Part shown: piece after piece, positions 22,150-33,226 of the stretch | How positions within the stretch are numbered: position 1 is the first letter of the stretch | Layout: each line of letters begins with the position of its first letter | DNA from: Mesorhabditis belari | Lineage: Eukaryota > Nematoda > Chromadorea > Rhabditida > Rhabditidae | Reading direction: 5' to 3' | Assembly: GCA_958450365.1 (NCBI GenBank) | Contig: CAUEEP010000133.1 | Span: 372,001 to 436,000, forward strand | Length of the DNA: 64,000 bases | Translations under genes and position numbers: made by a program | The notes under the pieces: model-generated | The model's database searches: none | What the model saw: only the letters and a program-made list of their open reading frames with translations | What the model was told of the DNA's origin: nothing

Positions 22150-22775
22150 AGCGGCGCAAACAGCTCGCGAGAGGGCCTCAGCAGCGGCACACGTTGAGTA
22201 CTGGAAAGCTTTGGATGCAGATCCACGCGAGGATTTGGAATGAATTCACCCGGCGCAGACATAGAACAACGGTCAGTGAACATCATAGCGTCAAGCCAAA
22301 CTACTCCATACAGATATTCAAGACAGTCTGAAGATCGAGCCGCCGACAAGTACTACTATCGGTATCCATCAGGTGAAAGTTACGAAGACGTGGTCTCCAG
22401 ATTGGAGCCGGAGTCCGAGAGACAGGTATTATGGGGGGGTGTACCGCAATATTAAAATGTGCGTTTTCAGATCGATGTACCGTGGCTTTTCATCAAGCAT
22501 TCCTGCGCCGTAGGCTCTGGGTTATTTGCAATCGGCCGTTGATGGAGTTGCCCTATTTGGACTGTCCTTTTTTCACTCGTTGGGCTCACCCTGAGCGCAT
22601 ATCATTGCGGGATCTGACCTGGAACAAGTATGATGTGCGGAGCGGAAAGGTCCGCGAACAAGCTTTAGGGTACTGTAACATCCTAGTTCAAACTTTAAAC
22701 TCGGGAATTTCAGCGGACCGAGCAGCATCATCAACTCGCCCGCCCTTTGTGCCAGTCCAAAATAGACTCTTTTAG
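22150..22775 (+). pseudogene. PFKFB (PFK-2/FBPase-2) C-terminal phosphatase fragment, unit 1
   Basis: PFKFB makes and degrades fructose-2,6-bisphosphate, the allosteric regulator of glycolysis. Exon 1 (to 22425) contains AQTARE, EYWKALDA and later DKYYYRYPSGESYEDVVSRL followed by EPESERQ, the conserved FBPase-2 segment. Exon 2 (22471-22649) is badly shifted; only RPLMELPYLDCP is clear, and the CHQA histidine motif reads as KHS in the damaged frame. Exon 3 (22714-22775) gives the short tail ending PFVPVQNRLF. The 2-kinase domain and the catalytic RHG motif are not present anywhere upstream in the unit. Confidence 0.75.
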
Positions 22776-23034
22776 GAATGTTTTCTTTTCGATTTTACTT
22801 TCTTTGCCACTTTCTACTGGTAAAAATCCCAGCCTAGAACCTTCATTGCCGAACAAAACACTAATTGATCAGGAAAGAGATATCTTGTCAAATAAAGCAA
22901 ATTTTCCAGAACTTGTGTACAAAGAACATTTGTTGGCTACCAAAAACAAAGAAAACAAAAGACAGAGTTTCATGAATTCTTTCAAAGAAACATTTATATA
23001 TTGCAATCACTTCTAATGTTTTAAAATACACAGT

Positions 23035-25870
23035 TTAAGGACACTGCTTTGTTTCTGATCACATAGGTGCCAACAATATCCGGAATACGATCCATTACTT
23101 CCCGCATTTTCTCCCGAGTGTTTGTATCATCTAAGACATTTTTTTTAACAGCCTCATTATCTCTTATTTTATCGCAAGTTCAATTCCAAAAGAAAGCTCG
23201 TAAATTAAAATTAAAATAATCTCTGTGAATTCTCAATTTAAAACAAGCCCTCCACTGGCTGTTCAATGTGAATTTCTTTCGGTTGAATTGTTCTCCCTGA
23301 TGCCCAATTACCTGAAAGCATTTTCTAAAGAAAAATTTCCAAAGCAAAAGCGGCTTGAGTCGAACTTATGAACAGGCTATTCAAGTAGGTCAAACAAACC
23401 TGTTCATGAAACTCGTCAATCTTTCGAACACTCTTCGATCTTTCTCTTGCCTCACAATCGGTGTCTACTGGTTGATTCATGATTTTTTTCATCAATGCTG
23501 AACTAAAACGCAATTTACTCCTTTTATGTATGAATCTGTGCAACAACTCTTACTACCAGTGGAATCTCAATAAATGTCGGTATTCTTTCCTCCAGAAAGC
23601 CTCAAGAAAATGCTATCCAACTGAGTGACATCCAACTTAAACCGCATTTCTTTTAAAGTCACCTATATAACCTAGTAAAACGTACCTCTGGCATTTGGCA
23701 TGAGTACTTCCTGAGTTCGTTTTCTTTTTACCATCGACGAGCTGCAAAACACAGTGTCCCAAATGATTTTAAACTCTTAAAATTCATCGAAACATCTCCC
23801 ACCTCCCCGACGTTGATTTGTTCTTCCTGAATCGCATCTACCCCACGGCCCCCATCGAAAAGCCAACGCCACATCCTGTGTAGAATGGTCTCTAAAACGT
23901 AAATATTAATTCTAAAAATGTGAAGTTTAAGGCATTTAATTAGCTATTTTCATTGAAATTTGTGGAAAAACTAGCATCGGGGACTGATCGTTTAAAAACA
24001 TGCAGATGTATCGCAGTCTCCGGCACTTTTCGTATCAAGCGAGGTCATCATCATCAGTGTTAAAGTAAAGCCTCAAAAGTTACCTAGAATGCACTGAAAA
24101 GAAATGGATTACCAGATATTGTTCGCATTTAAGATCACCCTTTATCTTCACAGAGGCTCATTTTCGTCATGGGTATTTATTACAAAAAAGGACGCCAGCT
24201 GAATCTCTCACCGATTATCCGGGCACATCTAAATGTTCCTCAGTAATATTCAGTGTCGCTTCGAATGAAAAAACTAGCACTTACTCCCATAAAATTTACT
24301 TTAATATCCTTGTATCACTCACATGAACCGGTTTCCCGCAGTCATTGCCACATTGATATGGAATTGGGAATAAACCCTTTTTGTCCGGCAATTCACAAAC
24401 CACTTTGCCTAAAAGATGCAAGCTTAAAAAGCACTGTTAAACTGACCCATATCCGGACTCAGCTTGAAGACGATTCTTCAAATTAGTACTCATCCATCCA
24501 ATTCCACTGGATCGATCAGCAGCCATTAGTGTGGAGAATATAGAAATAGCGGACCGAAACATGGGTAAAAATTTCATTGCCGCTGTGAAAGTATACTCAA
24601 ATTGATCCCGGTGTCATCGTAGCAAAAATACACACCAGCCGCTCTTGCTTCAGCTTCAAAATAATCAGATAAACTTACAACTAAATCCATACATGAATTT
24701 ACTTTATGAATGTGGAACGTCTTAATAATACGTTCAAACCATTGTCAGTTTTGACATGGGGGAAAGATCCGTTCTCTCTGTGGCCTGAATTCTAAAGAGA
24801 CAAATTTTTCTAAACAAACAAGACAATAAATACCTTATTTCTTTAATGAAAACCATGTACAAACGTATCTTTTCCCGTGCTTGCAAGACGGACCAGAATC
24901 CCCGATCCCTCGAATTCTGTCACTCCTGTATTGATCTTGAAGTTGGACGGGAAAAATTGCACGCCAACATCCGCGTGTTGCAACTTCAAATAAAAAGTGT
25001 CAACAATAGGCAGAAAATCGAAAGTGAATTTCAAATTTTACTCTTCGTAATGACCGAAAAAATCGTATATTTTTGGTGCCCAACCTTCACGTCTTGATCT
25101 TTCCATTTTGAATCGTGACCTCAAAAATTCTGAAACAGAATATATTTATTTAGATTCTATGGACGAAACTAACCAGCGACAAACTTTGCAGCCGCGAACG
25201 AAATAAGTAACGCCAGGCCAGTAATAGATGTGTTTTACCCTTTAAAGAAACCTTTATTGTTTATACTGAGTTTCTGTTAACCTGAATTGGAAGGCCACAC
25301 TCGCCACATTCAGCCACTACGGCGCCTTTCAAAACTCATGATGCTTATAACAAAAACGCAAAATTATTAAATTTTTGTAATTTCAGCGGGCAGCAAAGCG
25401 CAATGCTAACTGCTTATAGTACTACTGCATAAGTTTATTTTTACGCTAGAAAACAAGTAACAAGCTGGAAATCCATTTATTTCTTGAACCCACAAACCTC
25501 CGGAATCAAAACGATCTGATATTGTCGGTATACGGGAAAGGGAACGAATTCGGAAGTTAAAGGAAGCTAAAAATTAAACATAAACATTGAATTTCAAGTT
25601 ATTCTACGTACCAAAAAGGGAGAATAAGCTACACTTCAGACGGAAATCCTTTCTGGATTTATCGGATCTTACCCAATGGTATTGTTTCCCTCGCGAATCG
25701 CTGGTGTAGTAGCTGGCCAAATTAGTACTCATATAGGCTTGTGGGGGATGGGGGGAGAGAGTGTTGGTGCCAGCTGGAATGATTGTACTGGCAATTTTCT
25801 TTCTCTTAAAGAATCCAAATGGGCTGGAAACGTGATCGGAAATCGTTTCAACACCTTTTGGATACATCTA
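23035..25870 (-). pseudogene. Multi-exon gene with Ig-like features, unit 1 copy
   Basis: A - strand gene convergent with the PFKFB fragment; its family is not identified. Exons recognised by comparing four copies include a 5' exon with TTPAIREGDN (about 25700), a WPGD-x-I-TC segment (about 25200), LQHADVGVQFFPSNFKIN (24843-25034), and a GNTLHIHNV piece followed by AGVYFCYDD (about 24590-24760). The latter is a good match to the L-x-I-x-N...AGxYxCxx end of an Ig domain. Later come a CE-x-PDE...PPYKCENDCGK exon, a WRPIIYKPENE exon with CDKGDLKCE, a KRKRTQEV exon and the C-terminus REKMREVMDRIPDIVGTYVI (stop at 23035). Several exons here are frame-shifted. Confidence 0.45.
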
Positions 25871-25889
25871 TTCGATGATTGGCCAACTC

Positions 25890-28800
25890 AGACACGCCTG
25901 GCGGAAACCCTTCATCAAAGTTTGCGAATGTCCCCGTCCCAGCGGCTTCCCACCCTCATTCGCCACCCCCAACATCACCAGGATAAATAATCTCTACTGC
26001 ATTGTTTTCTTATTTTTTTGCCAATGTTTTTTCAATTGTTTCCAGAAAACGCCTTTCTTATAGTAATTCTTGACCCCGCTCAAAACATTTTGATTTCGTA
26101 AAGTTTTCTGCAAACTGGCTTAACGATTCTTGCCCCTCTTTCCTTTTTTGATCCTTCCATCTAATTACTCAATTTTTCAAGTGGAGACCGTAATAGTAAT
26201 ATCACTAGTGGACCAGGCGGCGGCGTTATTCTTTTTTATCTCGCTGAAAATAATTTCAAGTAAATCTTGTTTTGAGTACGAGTCTTTCGGGATGTGACAT
26301 TCTTGATTGCTGATTCTAATTTGTGGGTAATACTGCTTTCCGTTTATTTGTTGTGTATCGTGCCCCAGATGTTAACCCTCCTTAGATACCATTCCCTTTT
26401 TGTAATCTGTTAGATCAATATTTTGACCCTGTAAATCTAATTGCTTTGCTGGGGATTTTAATTTTACCATCTTATCTTCTCCAAAACGAAATTGCCCCTA
26501 AATCTCTCTCGATTTTCTCATTTGTCTAGATTTCTCATGTCAAATAGTCTTAAAATTCTTAAATGACTTCCCTACTTTTCGGAGAAGTGATCATGTTCTT
26601 GATTTGATCCTATCCGATTCGCCTCATCTTCTTTCTGAAATTTTCCTCTCTGCCACCTATTGGAGGCCCCGGGATCACTCTGCTTCTGACCTTCCGTTTT
26701 GTTGTAAATCCTATCGTTTCTCCCATAGGCGCCAATCCTATTCGTGCTTATTCGAGAGGCCATTCTCAATGCTATTATGATCGTTTTTTTTAGTAAATTT
26801 CAATCTCCTCTTCAGGCCTCGATTGGGCACGGATATCAACGTGTGCTACGCCCTCCCTCACACTGATAATACGATGCAATAAATTGCTGATTGAAATTCA
26901 CATTCCGCTCTCGACCAAAGGTAGCTTTTTTTTTCCGCCTCATATTACCCCGAGCAAAGGTTAGGTTAGAGAAAGCTGAACATTCCAGGTATACTCCCTT
27001 TTATGGGCGTTTAGGAATATACTTTGCGTAAGCAGGTGATGAAATTTGAGGCAAATATTGAACGCAAATGCGTTTCTTAGCAATAATCCAAAAAACTTTT
27101 TATCCTTATATAAATCCCATTCTTGGTTCAAATCACGATTCTTCCATTAGAATGTATAATTAACCCTTCTTCCAATTCTCTTATAGACAACCCTTTAGAC
27201 ATAGTAAAACTTCTTAGTAAATTTATTTTCGCCAGGGTGCTTTCAAGTGATAACCTTAGTTTTAGCACTTCACGCCCAAATCGCCATTCAACCGTCTTTC
27301 ACTCTATTTGTACCCCTACTTTTAAAGCTTGTAAAAGCTATAACCAAACTTTCAAATAAAATTTCCTGCACCTCGATGATATTCCTCTTTTATCATTTCC
27401 CAAACCAAATATCATATTTTCCCCATCCTTGCAATTTTTTTTAATGTTTTTTTTTTAAATGGACCTGTCCCCACTGACTGTGAAATTCCCGTAATTCTCT
27501 CATTTTTAAAAAGGCGATCGTAAGCAACTTACAGAATTATCGCTGCCCGATCGGGGGGACTTCATCTATATGCAAAATAATGGAAGCTACTTTCATTAAG
27601 GATCACATTACCACTCATTTGTTAGAGAATGAAAATTCCTAAACAAAAACGGCCTGCCTTTCTTAAGTTCAGGCTCGACCCCCGATCAATTCACCTGGTC
27701 AATTCACGACTGGTCCTGGGCCAAAGCGCACGACCCTAAAACCTGCCAGTTTTTTTATTGATTTTGCTGCTGGGCGCTTTGATTCTGTAAATCATCGATT
27801 CCTTCTAGCTTTGTTTACTTCCTTAGGTATTTTTCCGCTTTATAGTTAGCCTGATCGAAAATTGGCTTTCCTGTCCATTTTCCTTGTACTGTATCGAAGA
27901 TACACTCCCAAACGAGTTCGCCATCATCTCAGTGCTGTTCCGCGGGGCGAGTGTTTTTAGGTCCTCTTTTTCTTCTTATTTATATCAACGATATTCATAG
28001 TTCTTTAACTCCCGGTACCATGGTGCGTCTCTATGCAGATGATTTAAAACTTTATCGCAAAATCCCCTAACAAACATCCAATATGGTCTTTATTATCTTC
28101 AGAGAGACTTAGACTCTTGATCCCCAAATAGAGATAACCTGGCAGCTGAAAATTGCCGTCGAAAAATTCAGACAAGTAACATTTGGTCCTTCCATTTTTA
28201 CCCTCAAGTTAGGGAATTACTTATCTTCAGCCACTTCTGACGACCCAATCTAAAGATCTTGGTGTTTTACTTGTTCCCTCTCTTAAATCCAACACTCATA
28301 TTGAACAGATGTTTATAAAAAAGCTTTTTTCATCTCAAACCTTAGTTACTTCAAAGCTGTTTGTTTTCCCTCAATTGCTACTTATCGTAAAGCGTTCATT
28401 GCCTACTGTCGCCCCTTTTTCCTCGAGTACGCCACTTTTGTTTCATCTCCTGCCTCAAAAAAGTTAATTTCCTTTGTTAGAGAGAGCGTTCAGCGTCGTT
28501 CCTCAGTAGGGGGGCAATACCTCGCTTGTTTCCCATCGAAAGCAATTCCTTGCTACTTCGATCGACTTGCTCTTTTGACCCCAAACCCTTATCCCCACTC
28601 GCCGCATTTATTTTGATTTGGTCTTATGCTATAAAATCATCTTCTCTCCCAACTCTCATCCCGGAACTTAAAGTGACTCCCTTAAGATTTCGAATCACGC
28701 CAGAAGAAGAATCCTAGTCACAACTTTCAGATTGCCCCCTCAAAAAGCTTTCATAACCGCCAACTGTATCATTCCTTTGCTTATCGTGTACCTCGTATTT

Positions 28801-28990
28801 GGAATAAGCTACCTTGTGATATTTTTCTCGTCTCGGAACTATTTCTAAATCCTCAATATATAAGCTCGGATCTTGTAGCTCTGTCAATTTTAAATTAGTT
28901 TTTAATTATTATATATGCCAATGTCTAATTGTAGTTGTATTTATATAACAATTATCTTTCCTCGCCCACGCTGTCTAATCTGTTTGTATT
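25890..28990 (+). mobile_element. Non-LTR retrotransposon (CR1/Jockey-like LINE), unit 1
   Basis: A decayed ORF can be followed across frames on +. The endonuclease part includes YRAPDVNPLDT-like codons (about 26355), GDFN (about 26452) and a late SDH region (about 26680). The reverse transcriptase part includes FDSVNHRFLL (27780), the VPRGSVLGPL-type block (about 27940), LFFLIYINDIHS-like codons and LTPGTMVRLYADDLKLYRKI (28005-28065), with catalytic YADD intact at 28032-28043. It continues DLGVLLVPSLK (28257) and ends with SFAYRVPRIWNKLP (about 28780). Many frameshifts preclude activity. It ends directly against receptor DNA at about 29000. Confidence 0.75.
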
Positions 28991-29029
28991 TGTCACTTTT
29001 CCGGGTCTGATAAAGTTATATCATGATGT

Positions 29030-30508
29030 AGGTGATTTGTGGTCCCCTATTCACCTCATCAATTCTAGACGTTGCCTGAATATTCTTTTTGAAAGAATGA
29101 CTCAAACATTTGGATAATTATCCCGGAGCCACTTTTGCCCCACCAATCATCAATTCGGACGTCGGAGTACGGGATTATTGCGATTATTTTAGTTCTAGCA
29201 CCCGAGGCTTTGATTTTGGGTGAGCTGAGGCAACGATATTTCTGAGCTCGTCGGGCAATTCGGAATCCTTAACTTTAAAGTATTCGCTAAGTATGCTAAC
29301 TATTTTGACCTAGTGTTTTCAAATGTGGGTCAAGTTTTTTCACTGAAGGGGCTCGATTGGGGGGTTGCACAATGGTTTAACAGGTTTCAGAATTTCTATC
29401 AAAAAATCAAAAATCGGGTCAATTTTTTGGGGCAAAAAATTGGTCCCAGGAATTTAAGCATATTTGTACGCCAAAACCAAAAATGTTTACTCAGTGGAGC
29501 GGATCAAAACAGTTTCACAGCGAAAGTAGCCCCTCTCCGCAGTTTTGTTTTTATGTGTTTCTTGATTATTATTGGATGCAGAATAAAAATTATCTACATT
29601 TGTACATATTTTGGGATCACACTGCTTAAGACAGAATTTTTGTCGAGGAAACCTCAGTTAATTTCTTTTTGAACCCTTTTTGGTATTTTTTCATCGCAGC
29701 TTCTGATCGTTTTTCTCGGTTTCTCATTTTTTTTTTTTTTTTTCAAAAGAGTTCCGGACATCTATCAGCGGCAAGCTTGCCAGATCGCAGGCGATTACGT
29801 GTTCGTACAAAGAATTTTTCGTCATTCACTCGTCACTCTTCTTTTTGATTTTTCTTTTGCTTTGCAGATGCATATAAAGTTAAAATAGCAGCTGCGCTGT
29901 AAATATCGGCGGGGGGGGGGGGGTTTTTTTTTTTTTTTTTTGAGATATTCATTTCATCGATTTGAACGAAACTTTTCTGGTTTTCGGAACCGCATTCTAT
30001 CGAATTATAGACATTCGCAGGTGACAATACCTCCAGTTTTCCTCCCTCACCTGGCACCCTCCGCACCTTTTCGAGGCACAGTCGACAAAATTGGGCGAAC
30101 GCACGAAAATGCTGCCACTAAATTTTCGTGTTTCTCGTTGTTTTTCAGGTGAAATTTGGATACTTCTTGTGCAATTGCAAGTGATCAATTCAGATTTTCA
30201 ACCATATTTTTGACAATCAAAAGCTTTTCCTTGGTTACTTTTATGCGGCTGCCTGTCGGGTTGAAATTGATCATACCGCAATGTTTGTTTAGTACATTTC
30301 CTTTACTATTTTGAACATTCTACTACAATGCCTCAATTCTGCCCGATTGATAAAACGTGCGCTTCTCGACGACGTCAGGGCCTGGATATTCATTTGGGGA
30401 TTCACTGAACCATCGCGTCCCCCCCTCACTCGGTCCCGGGAACGATTTCTTCTCGTTCCCCGCCCCATCAAGTCGCTCAGCTTCAGTTGTTCTCCACATT
30501 TTCTTTGA
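29030..30508 (+). pseudogene. Chemoreceptor 3' half (L arm), unit 2
   Basis: It begins inside the TM4-side sequence (tgatgtaggtgatttgtgg) right after the LINE, with no TM1-TM3 exons, so it is 5'-truncated. The C-terminal exon still reads AWIFIWGFTEPSR (about 30380-30415), where the usual PYR has become PSR, and stops at 30508. The LSE-R/K-T exon near 30075-30150 is badly damaged (IGRTHENAATKF). It is the inverse of the R arm at 33.2-34.7 kb. Confidence 0.55.
29909..29941. repeat. G13-T18 homopolymer pair replacing receptor sequence
   Basis: At this place units 1 and 3 read ccgggggttttc followed by about 20 more bases. Here they are replaced by 13 G and 18 T. See the assembly-quality findings. 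Confidence 0.8.
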
Positions 30509-30509
30509 T

Positions 30510-31379
30510 TTACATAAAAAGCCAACCAACTTTAATGCCATTCACATATCGTGGAATATCGATGCGCCAAACAAAGACAGAAGACATGAAAGCCTTAAGC
30601 CATTCACCATTCACCATTGCTCATTGACAGCATCCTGTTTTTTCCTCTCGCTTTTTTTCTCAATGAACAGAGTGAGAAAATGAAATTTGGAGCTTGAGGT
30701 GCTATTATGCGCAAAATGAGGAATGAATAAGCAATGAATCAGAATGGAAAGTATGTAAAAAAATACTTCAGTTCAATGTTCCCGAACCAAAGATCAAATC
30801 TGGAATTTTCGATCTTCATATTGGTTTAGATCTCCATAGGTCACTTCATATTGGATAGAGCCATTTTGGTCTTGATTCTGATTTTTTTAAGATTTCTAAT
30901 AGATCAAAAAACGCTTGCAGAAGCAATAAAAGTTTCCAAAATTTATTGCGGTTCATTTTGATTTTTCAGTTCCAATATTCTGAGCTCCCGCCTCATTATC
31001 TTTGATTGATTCCGCCGATCGATCATTGTGGCGCGATTGATTCATTTGATTCATTTGATTCATTTGATTCATTTACCCATTTGATTCATTGGATTTTACT
31101 GATCGTTTCGGCTCGGGATCAGTTAGAAATCAAGCAACTTCTATGAAGACAGCCAGGGGGTCGACAGTTTAAAAGATAAAACCAAGGATTCAGCTGTTGG
31201 CTTTTTGGACATGAGTCAGAAAGTCAAATATTCCAAGTACAGCTCATTTTCGTCAAAAGTTCCTTTATCAATCAAAAATTAGAGTTCATATGCTCTATGA
31301 ATTTCAGGTATCTAGGCAAAAAGCTAAGCAAAAAGCTAAGCCAAAGTCAATTCCAGCACAAGGAAAATCGAGTTTTTCA
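30510..31379. other. Spacer between receptors, unit 2
   Basis: Same organisation as 13.6-14.34 kb, with the accattcaccattgctcatt motif and the gattcattt simple repeat (31030-31095). No gene is seen. Confidence 0.45.
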
Positions 31380-32990
31380 CCTGTTTTCGTCTTTTGTACG
31401 ACTTTTTCTTTACCATTTTATGCGTTCCTCTTCAAGATACATCAATAATCCAATACTTACAATATCTCAATATTTATCAATGTCGACTTTTCATGAAAGA
31501 CCAACTTTGCTGCAATACTTTTTATAGAACATTACTTTTGTCATCAAAGCACGATTTTCATCTTCTTAACTCTAATAGCGATTTTGACATTATCACCGGC
31601 AAATATGAAAGATTACAAGTATCATATTGTTTGGTATCTGGTTGGTTTTGAAGCAAGATGAATAAATAACGGTTACCGAACCGAACAGCAGATTTCACAA
31701 GCTTCATAGACAAGCTTTGAGACTAAAGCTACCGCATACAGTTAACGCCACTAGGATTGTTATTCAGTATTTATCCAATAGTCACTTTAGATCTGGTCAA
31801 TCTCTTTTCGAATTCACCTCCACGGGGCTTTGATTGAACTTTACTCCCCAGCCTTCCTCAAATTTGTTTTTGTCTCAGGTACTGGGCATCAGTCCAAAAA
31901 CTGATTCAGGTTGCCCGGACAGGGATTAAATAGATCTTACATAGATTCAAAAGCATTACCGTAATCCTCTGAGTTCCTATTTTGTGTTCCTTCTAAAAGT
32001 GTTTTTTATAAAACATACCAACAAATATACCTCAATTTTGTCCGTAAAAAATGTAATTGCTACCGTATTTTTTTTTCTACTTATATTTTCTAGCATCCTG
32101 TCTCATCCTCCGCTATCTGGGATGGTGCTCGCTGCCAGCTCAATGTGTCGCTTTACCGCCATCGACAAAACACCATTCAATCATTTCTTGATTTAATTGA
32201 GGGTGAGCTGATTTTTCGGATTCCCAGATTCCGAAAAGAAATGTGGATCGGCTTTCCGGTATTCATTATACAATTCTGCCAATTTTCGTCGCTCCATTAC
32301 TTTCGGGCGACTGCGACTTCCCGTAAATGGCATCAGAAGCCGATTTGGCGGGAGGTGGGTCAACTTGAGAGACTACTTTCTTATTGCCAAGACAGGATCG
32401 CTTAACAATTCACTAATACTTTCACAATAATTAGCAAATTACTGGCACGTAAAATCATTATTTTTCTTTCCGTGATTTTCAATGTAATTTCACCTTTTTC
32501 TTGGCACACTGGAAAGGTCCAGACTGATTCCGGAAAACCCGCAGCAAACGTCTGTTTCCAGGACCACACAATGTGGCCTCCCCTCTCCCGGCGGTGTTCA
32601 TCATCGGCTTTCTCAGCATTACCCAAAGCTTACGTCCTCATTTTTGCTCTCCAACGAGCCAGAAGTAAATATTTGCGAATGCAAAGTTCCATGCCTTTAA
32701 CACCACAATTCTCAACTTCTCCTCGCTCATCGGCATTTTTGGCTTCATAGTGTTTGCCAGTGGTTGAACTTATGAGGGGGATTTATATCTTTCTCTTCAT
32801 GTTACGCAATGGCCAATATTTTCTTTTGCTCCCTGTTTTTTTCCAAATCAGTTCAGTGTATTCCTTGCAATGAACCACGCCTTTCAAGCTCCTCAACACT
32901 GGTCGTCTAGAGTTGAGCGAAAAAACGAAACGTTTACAAAAAAAACCATTGACAGCTTTAGTTTTACAAGTATTTTTAATGAAACTAATA
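31380..32990 (+). pseudogene. Loop chemoreceptor gene, unit 2 copy
   Basis: Compared with unit 3, the start codon is lost (ttgtacgac instead of taatggccgac). The TM1 exon at 31505-31640 keeps ALIAILTLSPANMKDYKYHI in the correct frame only in part. TM3 codons (TAQCVxYRHR) near 32110-32190 are split by inserted bases. The TM5 exon is near 32690-32760 (LNFSSLIGIFGF-like). The last exon contains GRLELSEKTKRLQKK and TALVLQ (32905-32975) and is intact. The gene ends there, as in unit 3, without TM6 and TM7. Confidence 0.55.
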
Positions 32991-33051
32991 TGTTTATCTA
33001 AGAACCAGCAGCTGCACTGAGCTGCTTTTGGAGCAAAACCAAAAGAGCTGG

Positions 33052-33150
33052 AGGAGTCGGAGAGGAGAGGAGTCGAACCCGCGGACCTCCCTTCTGTTCT
33101 TTGGAGAGAGGGTCAGGCCTGGCACCACTTCGGCCATGGTCTGTGGTGGT
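33052..33150 (-). tRNA. tRNA-like relic (class II Leu/Ser type), unit 2
   Basis: On - it carries an intact B box (ggttcgactcc) and an A box with one extra base (ggccgaagtggt). The anticodon arm is altered compared with the unit 3 copy (ccaaagaacag). The acceptor strands do not pair, so it is best read as a tRNA pseudogene or tRNA-derived relic. Confidence 0.4.
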
Positions 33151-33226
33151 GCTTCACACTTTAGCATCGATATTCATCGATATGTGAATGGCATTAAAGA
33201 TGCTGAAACTTGTATCAAAAATCAAA

